A DNA stretch of 11,483 bases from JBDZUZ01 sp040255445 (GTDB lineage Bacteria; Planctomycetota; Phycisphaerae; Phycisphaerales; UBA1924): assembly GCA_040255445.1 (NCBI GenBank), contig JBDZUZ010000126.1:1-11483 (forward strand). The letters are read 5' to 3'. The notes under the pieces were generated by a model. That model did no database searches. It had not been told where the DNA came from and worked only from the letters and a program-made list of their open reading frames with translations. Position 1 is the first letter of the stretch. Each line of letters begins with the position of its first letter. The position numbers and the translations under genes are program-made. This document shows, piece by piece, positions 1 through 7,795 of the stretch.

Positions 1-105
1 CTCTGCCCTCTGCCCTCTGCCCTCTGTCCCTCTGTCCCTCTGTCCCTCTGTCCCTGCCTTCCCGTCTTCCCCCTCTGTGCCTTTGTGCCTTCGTGCCCTT
101 GTGCC
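1..105. repeat. Degenerate 7/8-bp tandem repeat array
   Basis: Three kinds of short unit follow one another. CTCTGCC is repeated three times (1-21), CTCTGTCC four times (22-53), and after about 20 irregular bases a T-rich variant ending in GTGCC is repeated four times (74-81, 82-89, 90-97, 98-105). All units share a CT..G.CC plan, so they look like successive expansions of one ancestral unit by slippage. There is no spacer structure as in CRISPR and no convincing reading frame. The array may extend beyond the left edge of the window. Confidence 0.85.
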
Positions 106-110
106 TCAAC

Positions 111-146
111 GACCAGGGCCCGTCGCTCGCGCGACGGGCCCTGGTC
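111..146 (-). terminator. Perfect 16-bp hairpin downstream of the lamin-tail gene
   Basis: GACCAGGGCCCGTCGC (111-126) and its exact reverse complement (131-146) flank the 4-nt loop TCGC. The hairpin lies 36 nt past the stop codon of the lamin-tail gene on the minus strand, where a terminator is expected. On neither strand is it followed by a run of T, so it may be an atypical intrinsic terminator or a 3'-end stabilising stem. The dyad itself is certain; the function is inferred from position. Confidence 0.6.
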
Positions 147-182
147 ATTCTGCGATCACAGCATCTTCAGCCGCTCCGCCGC

Positions 183-2588
183 TCAGCATCCCCCCGCCTG
201 CCACACGGTGAAGAAGGCGCCGATGTCATCGCCATCAACCCCGCCGGACTGATCCACATCGCCGCAGCTCTCGCCCGCCTGCCATGCGTTGAAGAACGCG
301 CCGATGTCGTCGCCATCAACGCCGCCGGACTGATCGAAGTCCGCAGCGCACGGCGGGCAGATCGGCCCGCCCGGCGTGCAGTCGACCTCGCCAGTCACGC
401 CGTCGAGGTAGCCGGGGCTGCCCAGGTCGTTGCCGGCGAACACATCCGTCGCCGTGTTCTGGCGGGCGCCCTCGAAGCCGACCGCGCTCGCGGCCCAGTT
501 CAGGCCGCTGTCGTTACTGACCGAGTCGTACGAGCCCGGCAGGAGGTAGATGCTCCACGCCGTGCCGCCCGCGCCGGTGTTGCCGGTGGTCGGCCAGATG
601 ATGCCGTCATCGTCGTAGTTGACCTGATCGATGGCGTTGCCCGCCGCGTTGCGGAGCGTGAGCAGCTCGTTGCCCGCATCGGGCGAGTTGGAGAGGTTGA
701 GCAGGTTGTACTGACCCTGCCCGCTGGCCCACTGGAAGACCGTGAAGATCTGGTAGCCGCGGCACCACGCCGCCTGGAAGTCGGACACGGCCTGCGCCGG
801 GCTGACATCGCTGAAGGGCGCGAGCACCGCGACCTCGTTGGGCGCCAGCGTGCTGCCCGCGGCGATCGGCGTGGTGAAACCGTCCTCGTCGCTCAGGAAC
901 CAGCCGCTGATGTCGATGGTCAGGTTGGTCGTGTTGTAGATCTCGATCCACTCAGCGCGGTTCCCCGTGCTGTTGGGGCCGTACATGATCTCGGTGATGA
1001 TGACCTCGCCGCTCGGGCGCTGCGGCGCGGCCGTGTGCACCACACCGGGCGAGCCCGTGTTGCGCGGGTCGAGCAGGTTGGCGGTCTCGGTGAGGAACCG
1101 CGCACCATCCAGCGAGGCAATGCTCAGACGCCAATTCGCGCCGGTATCGTTGCTGTCCTTGTCCAGGCCGGTCGAGAGCAGGTAGATGCTGCTGACGCCA
1201 TCATCGTTGGGCCAGCCGTTGCTGTCGTTCTCGTAGTTCGCGACATCGACGGGAATACCGGCGCTGTCGAGGAGCGCAAGGACCTCGTTGGTGAATGTTG
1301 CGCCGTTGGCCCGGGCGCCCCAGGGGGCAAGGCCGATGATCTGCGCTGAGGCGTCAAGACCCCAGGCGGTGCGGAACTCGGCAAGGAGATCGAACGTGTC
1401 CGACGTCGGGACGAGCATGACCACCTCGCCCGGGTTGATCGTCGTGCCCGCCGGGATCGCGGCGCTGGGCGAATCACCCTCGATATCAGCGAGCGTCCAG
1501 CCGCCGATATCGACGGGCGTCGCGCCGAAGTTGTAGATCTCGACGAACTCCCCGATCTCCTCGGTACCCGTCGGGTTGTACATGATCTCGCTGATCAGCA
1601 CGCTGGGCGTGTTCTCGAACTCATCGACGATCCCGTTGCCGTTGACATCCTGCGAGAAGCCGCTCGCGATGTCGCACGAATCGATGATGCCGTTGAGGTT
1701 GCGGTCCATCCGCCAGTCGCTGCCCAGCTCGCAGACATCGAGGATCCCGTTGCCGTCGCAGTCGTCGCCGCTCTGGCACTCATCGGGGATCTGATTGTTG
1801 TCGCAGTCGGTGCTGCTGCCGTTGAAGATGTCGACCGCATCGGGCACGCCGTTGCTGTTGCAATCAACGATCGGGCCGACCTGGGGCACGCGGCCCGGGG
1901 AGGCGACCGAGTTGGGGCCGGTGAAGATCTCGTTGGTCGCCAGGATCAGGAAGTTGCCGTCCACACCATTGGAAGCCAGCCGCCACGCCGCGCCCTGGTC
2001 GTTGTCGGTCACGTTGAAGAAGAGCGGCAGCAGATAGATCGAGCCTGCGTTGTTGCTCGTCGGCCAGTCCGCGGCGCCCGCCTGGTAGTTGGCCTCATCA
2101 ACGACCTGGCCTCCGGCATCGCGGAGCGTCAGCACCTCGTTGGTCGCGGTGGGACCGTTGGCGAGGTTGTTGAGCCCCGCGATCGTCGGGTCGCTCGTCC
2201 AGGGCCCGGAGAACCCATCCACGAAACCGACGCGGTAGCCCGTGCCCCACGCCTGCCGCCACGCCGCGAGCGACGACAGTGTCGTGGCGTCCGGGCCGAA
2301 CTGGCTGGTGATCACGAACGCCTCGCCGGGCGCGAGGATCGTGCCCGCGGCGATCGGCGTCGTGCGCCCGTCCTCGTCCTGCAGGTACCAGCCGCTGATG
2401 TCCACATTGCCGTTCGTCGGGTTGTAGACCTCAACGAACTCCATGCCCTGCTCGCTCGAGCCGCTGGGCAGGTTGTGGGGGTTGTAGTGGATCTCCGTGA
2501 TGATCACGGGGCCGATCTGCTGCGCGTTCACCGCCGCGGCGATACCGCAGCACGCCACCATCGCCGCCGTCAGGGTCTTCCTGTTCAT
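183..2588 (-). CDS. Secreted protein with three lamin-tail domains and a C-terminal GC-type dockerin
   Basis: 801 residues, exported and probably cell-surface or extracellular. Residues 1-22 are a Sec signal peptide (basic MNRK, hydrophobic core, VNA before the likely cut). Three lamin-tail (LTD) domains follow, at about 27-215, 328-500 and 528-712. Each begins with a (I/L)I(T/S)EI.YNP-like strand, continues with E(F/W)(V/I)E(V/I)YN and a DISGW-type strand, and ends with a SIYLLP-type strand. Between the first two (about 242-325) lie Asp/Asn-rich calcium-loop repeats (DCNSNGVPD, DCDNNQIPD, DCDGNGILD, DVNGNGIVD) of the thrombospondin-3/EF-hand type. Residues 747-801 form a two-copy dockerin (DQSGGVDGDDIGAFF twice) ending in Gly-Cys. 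The start is supported by AAGGAG 9 nt upstream. LTDs in bacterial surface proteins often accompany nucleases or adhesins; no enzyme domain is visible here, so the role is unknown. It lies 97 nt downstream of the prepilin-like gene and may share its transcript. Confidence 0.93.
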   Translation of the reverse strand: MNRKTLTAAMVACCGIAAAVNAQQIGPVIITEIHYNPHNLPSGSSEQGMEFVEVYNPTNGNVDISGWYLQDEDGRTTPIAAGTILAPGEAFVITSQFGPDATTLSSLAAWRQAWGTGYRVGFVDGFSGPWTSDPTIAGLNNLANGPTATNEVLTLRDAGGQVVDEANYQAGAADWPTSNNAGSIYLLPLFFNVTDNDQGAAWRLASNGVDGNFLILATNEIFTGPNSVASPGRVPQVGPIVDCNSNGVPDAVDIFNGSSTDCDNNQIPDECQSGDDCDGNGILDVCELGSDWRMDRNLNGIIDSCDIASGFSQDVNGNGIVDEFENTPSVLISEIMYNPTGTEEIGEFVEIYNFGATPVDIGGWTLADIEGDSPSAAIPAGTTINPGEVVMLVPTSDTFDLLAEFRTAWGLDASAQIIGLAPWGARANGATFTNEVLALLDSAGIPVDVANYENDSNGWPNDDGVSSIYLLSTGLDKDSNDTGANWRLSIASLDGARFLTETANLLDPRNTGSPGVVHTAAPQRPSGEVIITEIMYGPNSTGNRAEWIEIYNTTNLTIDISGWFLSDEDGFTTPIAAGSTLAPNEVAVLAPFSDVSPAQAVSDFQAAWCRGYQIFTVFQWASGQGQYNLLNLSNSPDAGNELLTLRNAAGNAIDQVNYDDDGIIWPTTGNTGAGGTAWSIYLLPGSYDSVSNDSGLNWAASAVGFEGARQNTATDVFAGNDLGSPGYLDGVTGEVDCTPGGPICPPCAADFDQSGGVDGDDIGAFFNAWQAGESCGDVDQSGGVDGDDIGAFFTVWQAGGC
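196..335 (-). repeat. 81-bp-period direct repeat encoding the two dockerin halves
   Basis: The 59-nt stretches 196-254 and 277-335 match with 6 mismatches, and encode the two DQSGGVDGDDIGAFF..WQAG halves of the dockerin 27 residues apart. Each half carries Asp at alternating positions of a calcium-binding loop. The low divergence points to a recent duplication or gene conversion between the halves, or to strong constraint with a biased codon choice. Confidence 0.85.
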
Positions 2589-2634
2589 CGCACCGATCTC
2601 CTTCTCAAATCGTCAATACAGATCTCTCTCGCTC

Positions 2635-2680
2635 GCGCCGGCCGGACGCTGAGCGCGCCCGACACCCACCGGCCCGGCGC
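2635..2680 (-). other. Intercistronic GC-rich stem-loop
   Basis: GCGCCGGCCGG (2635-2645) pairs with CCGGCCCGGCGC (2669-2680), with one bulged base, around a 23-nt loop. It fills the gap between the prepilin-like gene and the lamin-tail gene. No T-run follows on the minus strand. It could lower read-through, mark an RNA processing point, or protect the upstream message, so the two genes may be expressed at different levels from one transcript. Confidence 0.5.
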
Positions 2681-2685
2681 CACCA

Positions 2686-3609
<924 letters not shown>

Positions 3610-3622
3610 GCGTGTACTCCTT

Positions 3623-3638
3623 CCACTCTGGTGAGTGG
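3623..3638 (-). other. Small hairpin in the prepilin-like gene leader
   Basis: CCACTC (3623-3628) and GAGTGG (3633-3638) form a perfect 6-bp stem with a TGGT/ACCA loop. Its end directly abuts the AAGGAG ribosome binding site of the minus-strand gene, so it could influence ribosome access or mRNA 5'-end stability. This is only a short dyad; chance is possible. The rest of 3639-3836 shows no gene and no convincing promoter by eye. Confidence 0.35.
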
Positions 3639-3836
3639 ACGGAGACTAGTGGCGCACACGAGCAACGCCGATGCCCTACACGAACTCTTCAAGCCGCCTG
3701 AACACGCGCACACCCGCCGCAACACGCTGTCGGCACGGCGGTTTACGCCGCTCCGCTGCACCTCGCGGCCCGCGAGCCTTCAACAAAACTGAATGAGCCA
3801 AGGCCGGACTCTCACGCCGTTCGTCCCCCTCGGCAC

Positions 3837-3870
3837 AAAAGAAAAACCCGCCGCGGTTCCCCGCGGCGGG
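3837..3870 (-). terminator. Rho-independent terminator of the 464-residue dockerin gene
   Basis: On the minus strand a perfect 10-bp stem, CCCGCCGCGG / CCGCGGCGGG with loop GGAA (3847-3870), is followed at once by TTTTTCTTTT (3846-3837). It begins 30 nt past the stop codon at 3900. This is the clearest intrinsic terminator in the window, and it separates the dockerin gene from the prepilin/lamin-tail pair. Confidence 0.92.
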
Positions 3871-3899
3871 TGTTCAAACTCCGTGCTGTCAAACGCGGC

Positions 3900-5294
3900 T
3901 CAGCAGCCGGCCTGCCAGAACCCGAAGAACACCGGGATGTCATCGCCGTCCGTGCCGCCCGACTGATCGATGTCGGCCTCGCCGGCCTGCCAGTCGACGA
4001 AGAACGAGGTGATGTCATCGCCATCCACGCCGCCCGACTGATCCCAGTCCGAGGGGCACGCCGGCGCCGACGGCACCGGGATCGAGAAGCTCACCGTGTC
4101 GGGCGTGCCCGGGCGGAAGAGCCGCAGCGAACCCTCGCCCGTCACCGGCGGAACATCCGCATCGAAGCGGAAGTTGTACATCGTGCTCCAACGCAGCGCG
4201 TTGGAGTTCGCGTTCTGGTCGAACGTCTGCGGGCTGTTCCACGCGACCGTGCCGCCGGCGCGGGTCATCGTCCAGTCCGTGTTGTCGTACGGCTCGCCCG
4301 AGTGGTAGTCGACATCGCGGAAGCCGATGTTCGTGACGTTCACGCCGGCCGCGGCGGGGATCTCAACGCCCGCGCCCGAGCGGTGCGAGGTGAGGTTGAA
4401 CACCGCGTACTCGTACCGCCACATCCCGTTGCCCAGGTCCGTGACCTTCGAGCCCACGAAGAAGCGGCCGTCGCCGGGGACATCGACCGTCTTGATCTCG
4501 ACGGCGGGGTCGGACTGATTCAGACCAAGCCCGTGATCCTTCCACGCGTAGATCGCCGGCTTGGTCCGCTGCGTCGTGGAGCCCGAGGCGTTGCTCACCG
4601 AGAAGGTCGAGTTGTTCGAGACCGTTACCCGGCGATAGCTCGCGTTATTGAGCGCGTTGCCGGCGCCGTGATCGTCCTGGGTGATGTAGTGCCCCTCGAC
4701 GAAGTACAGCGAGCCGGTGTTCTGCGCCGGGTTGATGTCCTCGCGCTTCACCTGCAGACGCTTGAAGATCTGGTTGCCCGTCCGCTGCCACTGCAGCTGG
4801 TAGGGATACGTGAACACACCCGTCGTCGCGTTCACCTCGCTCCGCGGGCCCAGACGGCTCTGGCCGCCGTTCAGGCCCGAGCTGTACGGATCCGAGCAGC
4901 CCACACCCAGCACCGAGCCGCCCTGCCCGCTGCAGGTGTTGCACAGGCTCTGGGTCAGCGCGGTGAAGCCGTGCTTCAGCCACGACTGGCCGACCTGCTC
5001 GAAGCGCGTTGCCCCGTCGACCGTGCTCAGCCGGTACATGTTCTGCGCGATCACCGGGTGCTGGTTGGTCGACGAGATCCACAGCAGGTTCGAGGTGCCG
5101 ATGTTGCACGAGGTCGTGCCCACCGCGTAGCCATAAATGGTCCCGGCGCCCTCGCCCGAAGACGGGGTGCCGTAGCTCGAAATGCCGATCAGGTCGCCCA
5201 CGATGACATCGGGGTTTGCGTGCGCGGTGCTGAAGGCCGCGGATGCGCAGACCGCGATGCCGGCCGCCAGCCGGCGGATCAGGGGGTTCTTCAT
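3900..5294 (-). CDS. Secreted GC-type dockerin protein of unknown function
   Basis: 464 residues. Residues 1-26 form a Sec signal peptide (MKNPLIRR, hydrophobic stretch, THA before the cut). The mature part starts NPDVIVGDLIGISSYG and runs to about residue 410 without a domain I can name. It is rich in Gly, Ser, Asn and aromatic residues, as in beta-rich exported proteins, and has four Cys at 63, 118, 121 and 133 that could form disulphides. Residues 413-464 are a GC-type dockerin: CPSDWDQSGGVDGDDI, then DIDQSGGTDGDDI, ending FWQAGC. The reading frame stays open far upstream to 6005, but ATG 5294 is chosen because it opens a clean signal peptide and has GAGGA 8 nt before it. The upstream extension would cover the neighbouring gene. 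Likely transcribed alone: terminator behind it and a 181-nt gap ahead. Confidence 0.9.
   Translation of the reverse strand: MKNPLIRRLAAGIAVCASAAFSTAHANPDVIVGDLIGISSYGTPSSGEGAGTIYGYAVGTTSCNIGTSNLLWISSTNQHPVIAQNMYRLSTVDGATRFEQVGQSWLKHGFTALTQSLCNTCSGQGGSVLGVGCSDPYSSGLNGGQSRLGPRSEVNATTGVFTYPYQLQWQRTGNQIFKRLQVKREDINPAQNTGSLYFVEGHYITQDDHGAGNALNNASYRRVTVSNNSTFSVSNASGSTTQRTKPAIYAWKDHGLGLNQSDPAVEIKTVDVPGDGRFFVGSKVTDLGNGMWRYEYAVFNLTSHRSGAGVEIPAAAGVNVTNIGFRDVDYHSGEPYDNTDWTMTRAGGTVAWNSPQTFDQNANSNALRWSTMYNFRFDADVPPVTGEGSLRLFRPGTPDTVSFSIPVPSAPACPSDWDQSGGVDGDDITSFFVDWQAGEADIDQSGGTDGDDIPVFFGFWQAGC
3910..4043 (-). repeat. 75-bp-period direct repeat encoding the dockerin halves
   Basis: The segments 3910-3968 and 3985-4043 align over 59 nt with about 11 mismatches, and encode the two DQSGG.DGDDI halves 25 residues apart. 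They also resemble the dockerin repeat at 196-335 at the DNA level, so homologous dockerin tails recur across the window. Confidence 0.8.
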
Positions 5295-5331
5295 GTTCTG
5301 GTTCCTCGGAGGAATTGACGTTCGGACGAAA

Positions 5332-5347
5332 CCCGCCTGACGGCGGG
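5332..5347 (-). other. GC hairpin in the 5' leader of the dockerin gene
   Basis: CCCGCC (5332-5337) and GGCGGG (5342-5347) form a perfect 6-bp stem with a 4-nt loop. On the minus strand it is followed by TTTCG, so it resembles a weak terminator for the upstream 183-residue gene or a leader structure of the dockerin gene. The surrounding 5295-5475 has no gene. A poor promoter candidate (TTGTCG, 18 nt, AACATT on the minus strand) sits just beside it. Confidence 0.35.
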
Positions 5348-5475
5348 CCGCCGGAATGTTCGCACAAAGAACGCCCGGCGACAAGGGATAAAACCGCGGC
5401 ACGAACGGACCGCCAGATCCGCCGTATCCGCACCGACCCCCCGGCCGGATCCGTCCGACCCGGACCCGATCGCAC

Positions 5476-6027
5476 TCATTCCTGAAGAGCCGATTCCGCA
5501 GCGCCAAGCCGGAGCCCGAGCACCTCATAGCGGCCGCCGGGAATACCCAGTGCCCCCAGAATCCCGGTCCTGACATACAGCGGCCCGCTCGGCGCACCGC
5601 CACCCTCGACCCGCCCGGCCCGCATCCCCTCGGCCAGCAGCAGCCCGTCCGCGGCGGGATCGATCCCCAGGACCGGCGTCGTCGCCCAGGCCCCCCACCG
5701 CAGCCAGCCCGCCGCATCGATCGACACGCACCCCCGCACACCCACGCCCTCCGCAAGAGCAACGCGGCGACCGGTCGCTGGGTCGATAACCTCGACCGTC
5801 GCGCCCGTGATCCGCGTTGACCCGGCCACGCCGACCGGAAGTTCGCCATCGAAGCGGAGCGTGAGTTCGAGCCGGCAGTCGGGGCCGGTCGCGTTGATCG
5901 CCGGCGCTGCCCGATGCGCCGAGCCCCGCGACACAAGCCACTCGATCCCGATGCGGTCAACCGCCCGCGCCGGCTGCCGCGCGGGCGGGAAGACCTGCAG
6001 CACACGTGGTCGGTGGAGCAGGCTCAT
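5476..6027 (-). CDS. Hypothetical protein translationally coupled to the GbsR-type regulator
   Basis: 183 residues, not recognised. No signal peptide, no membrane helix, two Cys (C51, C100). The N-terminal 45 residues are basic and Pro/Ala-rich. From about residue 50 on, alternating hydrophobic patterns (CRLELTLRF, GATVEVIDPATG, CVSIDAAGWLRWGAW, PLYVRTGILGALG) suggest a beta-rich soluble domain. Its ATG overlaps the stop of the upstream regulator in an ATGA (6024-6027), so the two are almost surely co-translated; a G-rich stretch 6 nt upstream is only a weak ribosome site. The codons show the strong G/C third-position bias of the neighbouring genes, which supports real coding. It could be a partner or target of the regulator, but nothing in the sequence shows a function. 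Confidence 0.75.
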   Translation of the reverse strand: MSLLHRPRVLQVFPPARQPARAVDRIGIEWLVSRGSAHRAAPAINATGPDCRLELTLRFDGELPVGVAGSTRITGATVEVIDPATGRRVALAEGVGVRGCVSIDAAGWLRWGAWATTPVLGIDPAADGLLLAEGMRAGRVEGGGAPSGPLYVRTGILGALGIPGGRYEVLGLRLGAAESALQE

Positions 6028-6680
6028 GAGCGGCCCCCATCGACACCGTCCAGCGCCCCGGTCTCGAGGTCAATCACCGGCTCGGCCGGCTCGACGACGA
6101 CACCCGAGGATGCACGCCGCGACTGCCGCGGCGCCATGGTCGCCAGCAGCGTCGCCGCGACCCGCAGACCCCGGCCCGCCGGGCTCACGAACCGGTGGCC
6201 GAGCGTCTCGAGCGTCTCGAAGAACGCGAGCATGTCGTCCAGCCGCTTGGTGTGCGCCTTGAGCGCGGCAGGATCGCCGCCGCCGCCGCGGCCCGCCGCC
6301 GCGCTGATGTCCTTGATCTCATGAAGCGAGGCCAGCAGCGGATCGACCTCGCGCTTGATCCGCTCACGCACGATCGCGCGGAACATCGTCCACACATCCT
6401 GCTCGGCCGCGAAGTACTCCTTGCGGTCGCCCCGCTTGTGCGCCCGCAGCACGATGCCCCAATCCAGGAGCGACCGCAGCGACATCGACGCGTTGCCGCG
6501 GCTGATCTGCAGCCGGTCCATGATGTCGTCGGTGCAGAGCTCCTCGCCGGTGATGTACAGCAGCGCGTGGATCTCGGCCATCGTCCGGCTGATCCCCCAC
6601 GCGCCGGCCATCTGACCCCACACCGCGACGAAGCGGTCCTGCGCTTCGCGGATGGGCAGGTTGTCGGCGGGCGTGGCCAT
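6024..6680 (-). CDS. GbsR/MarR-family transcriptional regulator
   Basis: 218 residues from the ATG at 6680. Residues about 12-95 form a winged helix-turn-helix of the GbsR type: AVWGQMAGAWGISRTMAEIHALLYI, then CTDDIMDRLQISRGNASMSL as the HTH with its recognition helix near 60-75, then LLDWGIVLRAHKRGDRKEYF as the wing. A mostly helical C-terminal half (about 95-165) fits a dimerisation region. The last 50 residues are low-complexity and probably disordered. A longer in-frame start at 6779 exists, but the extra 33 residues are unlike the family. The promoter at 6687-6715 also places transcription start at or beside the 6680 ATG, and no Shine-Dalgarno is seen. GbsR-family proteins are DNA-binding repressors, some tied to osmolyte or envelope control; the target here is unknown. 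Overlaps the next gene by ATGA. Confidence 0.88.
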   Translation of the reverse strand: MATPADNLPIREAQDRFVAVWGQMAGAWGISRTMAEIHALLYITGEELCTDDIMDRLQISRGNASMSLRSLLDWGIVLRAHKRGDRKEYFAAEQDVWTMFRAIVRERIKREVDPLLASLHEIKDISAAAGRGGGGDPAALKAHTKRLDDMLAFFETLETLGHRFVSPAGRGLRVAATLLATMAPRQSRRASSGVVVEPAEPVIDLETGALDGVDGGRS

Positions 6681-6686
6681 CAGACC

Positions 6687-6715
6687 AGTATGAGGCTTCG
6701 CCGCCGGTTTGTCCA
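6687..6715 (-). promoter_or_regulatory. Sigma-70-like promoter giving a leaderless regulator mRNA
   Basis: On the minus strand TGGACA (6715-6710, five of six to TTGACA), a 17-nt spacer, then CATACT (6692-6687, four of six to TATAAT). Only six bases, GGTCTG, separate it from ATG 6680, so the transcript should begin at or next to the start codon. This agrees with the lack of a ribosome binding site and decides the start of the regulator gene. Confidence 0.6.
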
Positions 6716-6721
6716 CTCGAC

Positions 6722-6739
6722 TTTCAGAAATGATTGAAA
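6722..6739. promoter_or_regulatory. Candidate operator upstream of the regulator gene
   Basis: TTTCA (6722-6726) and TGAAA (6735-6739) form an 18-bp dyad with an 8-bp spacer inside an unusually A/T-rich island (6720-6745). It lies just upstream of the -35 element. MarR/GbsR dimers bind such dyads and often control their own gene, so this is a candidate autoregulatory site. The arms are short, so confidence is low. Confidence 0.4.
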
Positions 6740-6788
6740 CTATTGGCGCAAAGGTCGCAGGTTCTCGGACGCCCCCCACCCGCCCATC

Positions 6789-7748
6789 TCAGGCCACCAC
6801 ATCAACGCACCCCGCCAGCCCCAAGAGCACGCTCAGGAACCCGTTGACCGTGAAGAACGCCATCGGGATCCCCGCCTTCCCGCGCCTGGCGACCACCGCG
6901 TGCTCAAAGACCAGCAGCCCCACCGCGAGCGCCGCGGCGGCTCCAAACGCCCACCCCAACCGGGGGTCGGACCGCGCGGCCCCGACCAACGCGACCGCCG
7001 CCGCCGCGTGCAGCACCCGGCTCGCCCAGATCGCCCCCCGCGTCCCGAGCGCGGCAGGGATGCTCGACAGCCCCTCGCCCCGATCGAAGTCCTCGTCCTG
7101 CAGGGCGTAGATCACATCGAACCCCGCCACCCAGCAGAGCACGAAGGCCGCGATCCACCACACCGCCCAGACCTCGGCCAGCGCCTCGGGCCGCACCGCG
7201 ATCGCCGCGGCGAGCGGCGAGGCCGCGAGCGCGCCCCCCAGGAAGATGTGGCACAGCGCCGTGAACCGCTTGGTGTAGGAATAAAACGCGATCCAGATCA
7301 GCACGGGCACGCACAGGTACGCCGGCCACGGGTTGCCAAACAGCGGCAGGAACGCCACCGCCCCGGCACAGAACAGCAACGCCGACCCGATCGCCAGCGA
7401 CCACCCCCGCCTGCCGCTCAATCGCCCGCTCGCCAGGGCCCGCCGGCTCGTCCGCGGGTTCTTCGCATCAAACTCCCGGTCCGCCAGCCGGTTGATCAGC
7501 ATCGCCCAGGTCCGGGCGAAGACCATGCACACCACCACCAGCGCGAGCTGGCCCGCGAACCGCGGCCACGCGACCTCGCCCCCGGCCCCCGCCGCGGCGA
7601 GGAACGCCCCCAGCACCGCGAAGGGCAGCGCGAAGACCGAGTGCGCCAGCTTGATGTCCGCCGCGGCGATCCGCAGGCTGGCGACCAGACCGGCGGACGG
7701 CGTTGCAGGATTTGGCTTGGAGGGATCGGCGTGGGCGACAGCGCTCAT
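6789..7748 (-). CDS. mqnP: UbiA-family prenyltransferase (MqnP-like 4-hydroxybenzoate polyprenyltransferase)
   Basis: 319 residues, an integral inner-membrane protein with about eight or nine hydrophobic helices. UbiA enzymes transfer a long isoprenoid chain from its diphosphate to an aromatic ring. The first Asp-rich motif is N86-RLA-D90-REF-D94, followed by KNPRTSRRALASGRLS. The second is DVIYALQDEDFDRGEGLSSIP (starting at D211). Both bind the Mg-diphosphate. The N-terminal DIKLAHSVFALPFAVLGAFLA and C-terminal FFTVNGFLSVLL strongly resemble the UbiA subgroup that includes MqnP of the futalosine menaquinone pathway. ATG 7748 is chosen because upstream in-frame sequence falls in the divergent promoter and the neighbouring gene. 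No Shine-Dalgarno; a TACGCT (minus strand, 7761-7756) 7 nt before the ATG hints at a leaderless message. UbiA of the ubiquinone pathway is the alternative; no other quinone gene is in the window. Confidence 0.92.
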   Translation of the reverse strand: MSAVAHADPSKPNPATPSAGLVASLRIAAADIKLAHSVFALPFAVLGAFLAAAGAGGEVAWPRFAGQLALVVVCMVFARTWAMLINRLADREFDAKNPRTSRRALASGRLSGRRGWSLAIGSALLFCAGAVAFLPLFGNPWPAYLCVPVLIWIAFYSYTKRFTALCHIFLGGALAASPLAAAIAVRPEALAEVWAVWWIAAFVLCWVAGFDVIYALQDEDFDRGEGLSSIPAALGTRGAIWASRVLHAAAAVALVGAARSDPRLGWAFGAAAALAVGLLVFEHAVVARRGKAGIPMAFFTVNGFLSVLLGLAGCVDVVA

Positions 7749-7795
7749 CGCCGGTAGCGTAGAACCGAGCCCATGGCCCGCCCGCGGGGAACACC

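Noticed and set aside
1..105. CRISPR-like array
   Set aside because: Units are 7-8 bp and contiguous; there are no 25-40 bp repeats or unique spacers.
93..1349. 418-codon plus-strand open frame
   Set aside because: It is antisense to the lamin-tail/dockerin gene. Its protein is Arg/Val/Ala-rich with no domain, as expected from GC-rich shadow frames, and it starts inside the repeat array.
3870..5318. 482-codon plus-strand open frame
   Set aside because: It is antisense to the 464-residue dockerin gene, begins inside the terminator stem, has low-complexity RAV-rich content and no family resemblance.
5295..6005. Upstream extension of the dockerin gene to a 701-residue protein
   Set aside because: The extra 237 residues are Arg/Gly/Ser-rich, overlap the 183-residue gene in another frame, and would bury the signal peptide.
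6681..6779. Longer start for the GbsR-type regulator
   Set aside because: The extra N-terminal residues are not family-like and the region contains the promoter and dyad.
6900..7757. 285-codon plus-strand open frame
   Set aside because: Antisense to the prenyltransferase; the product is Arg/Pro/Gln-rich and featureless.
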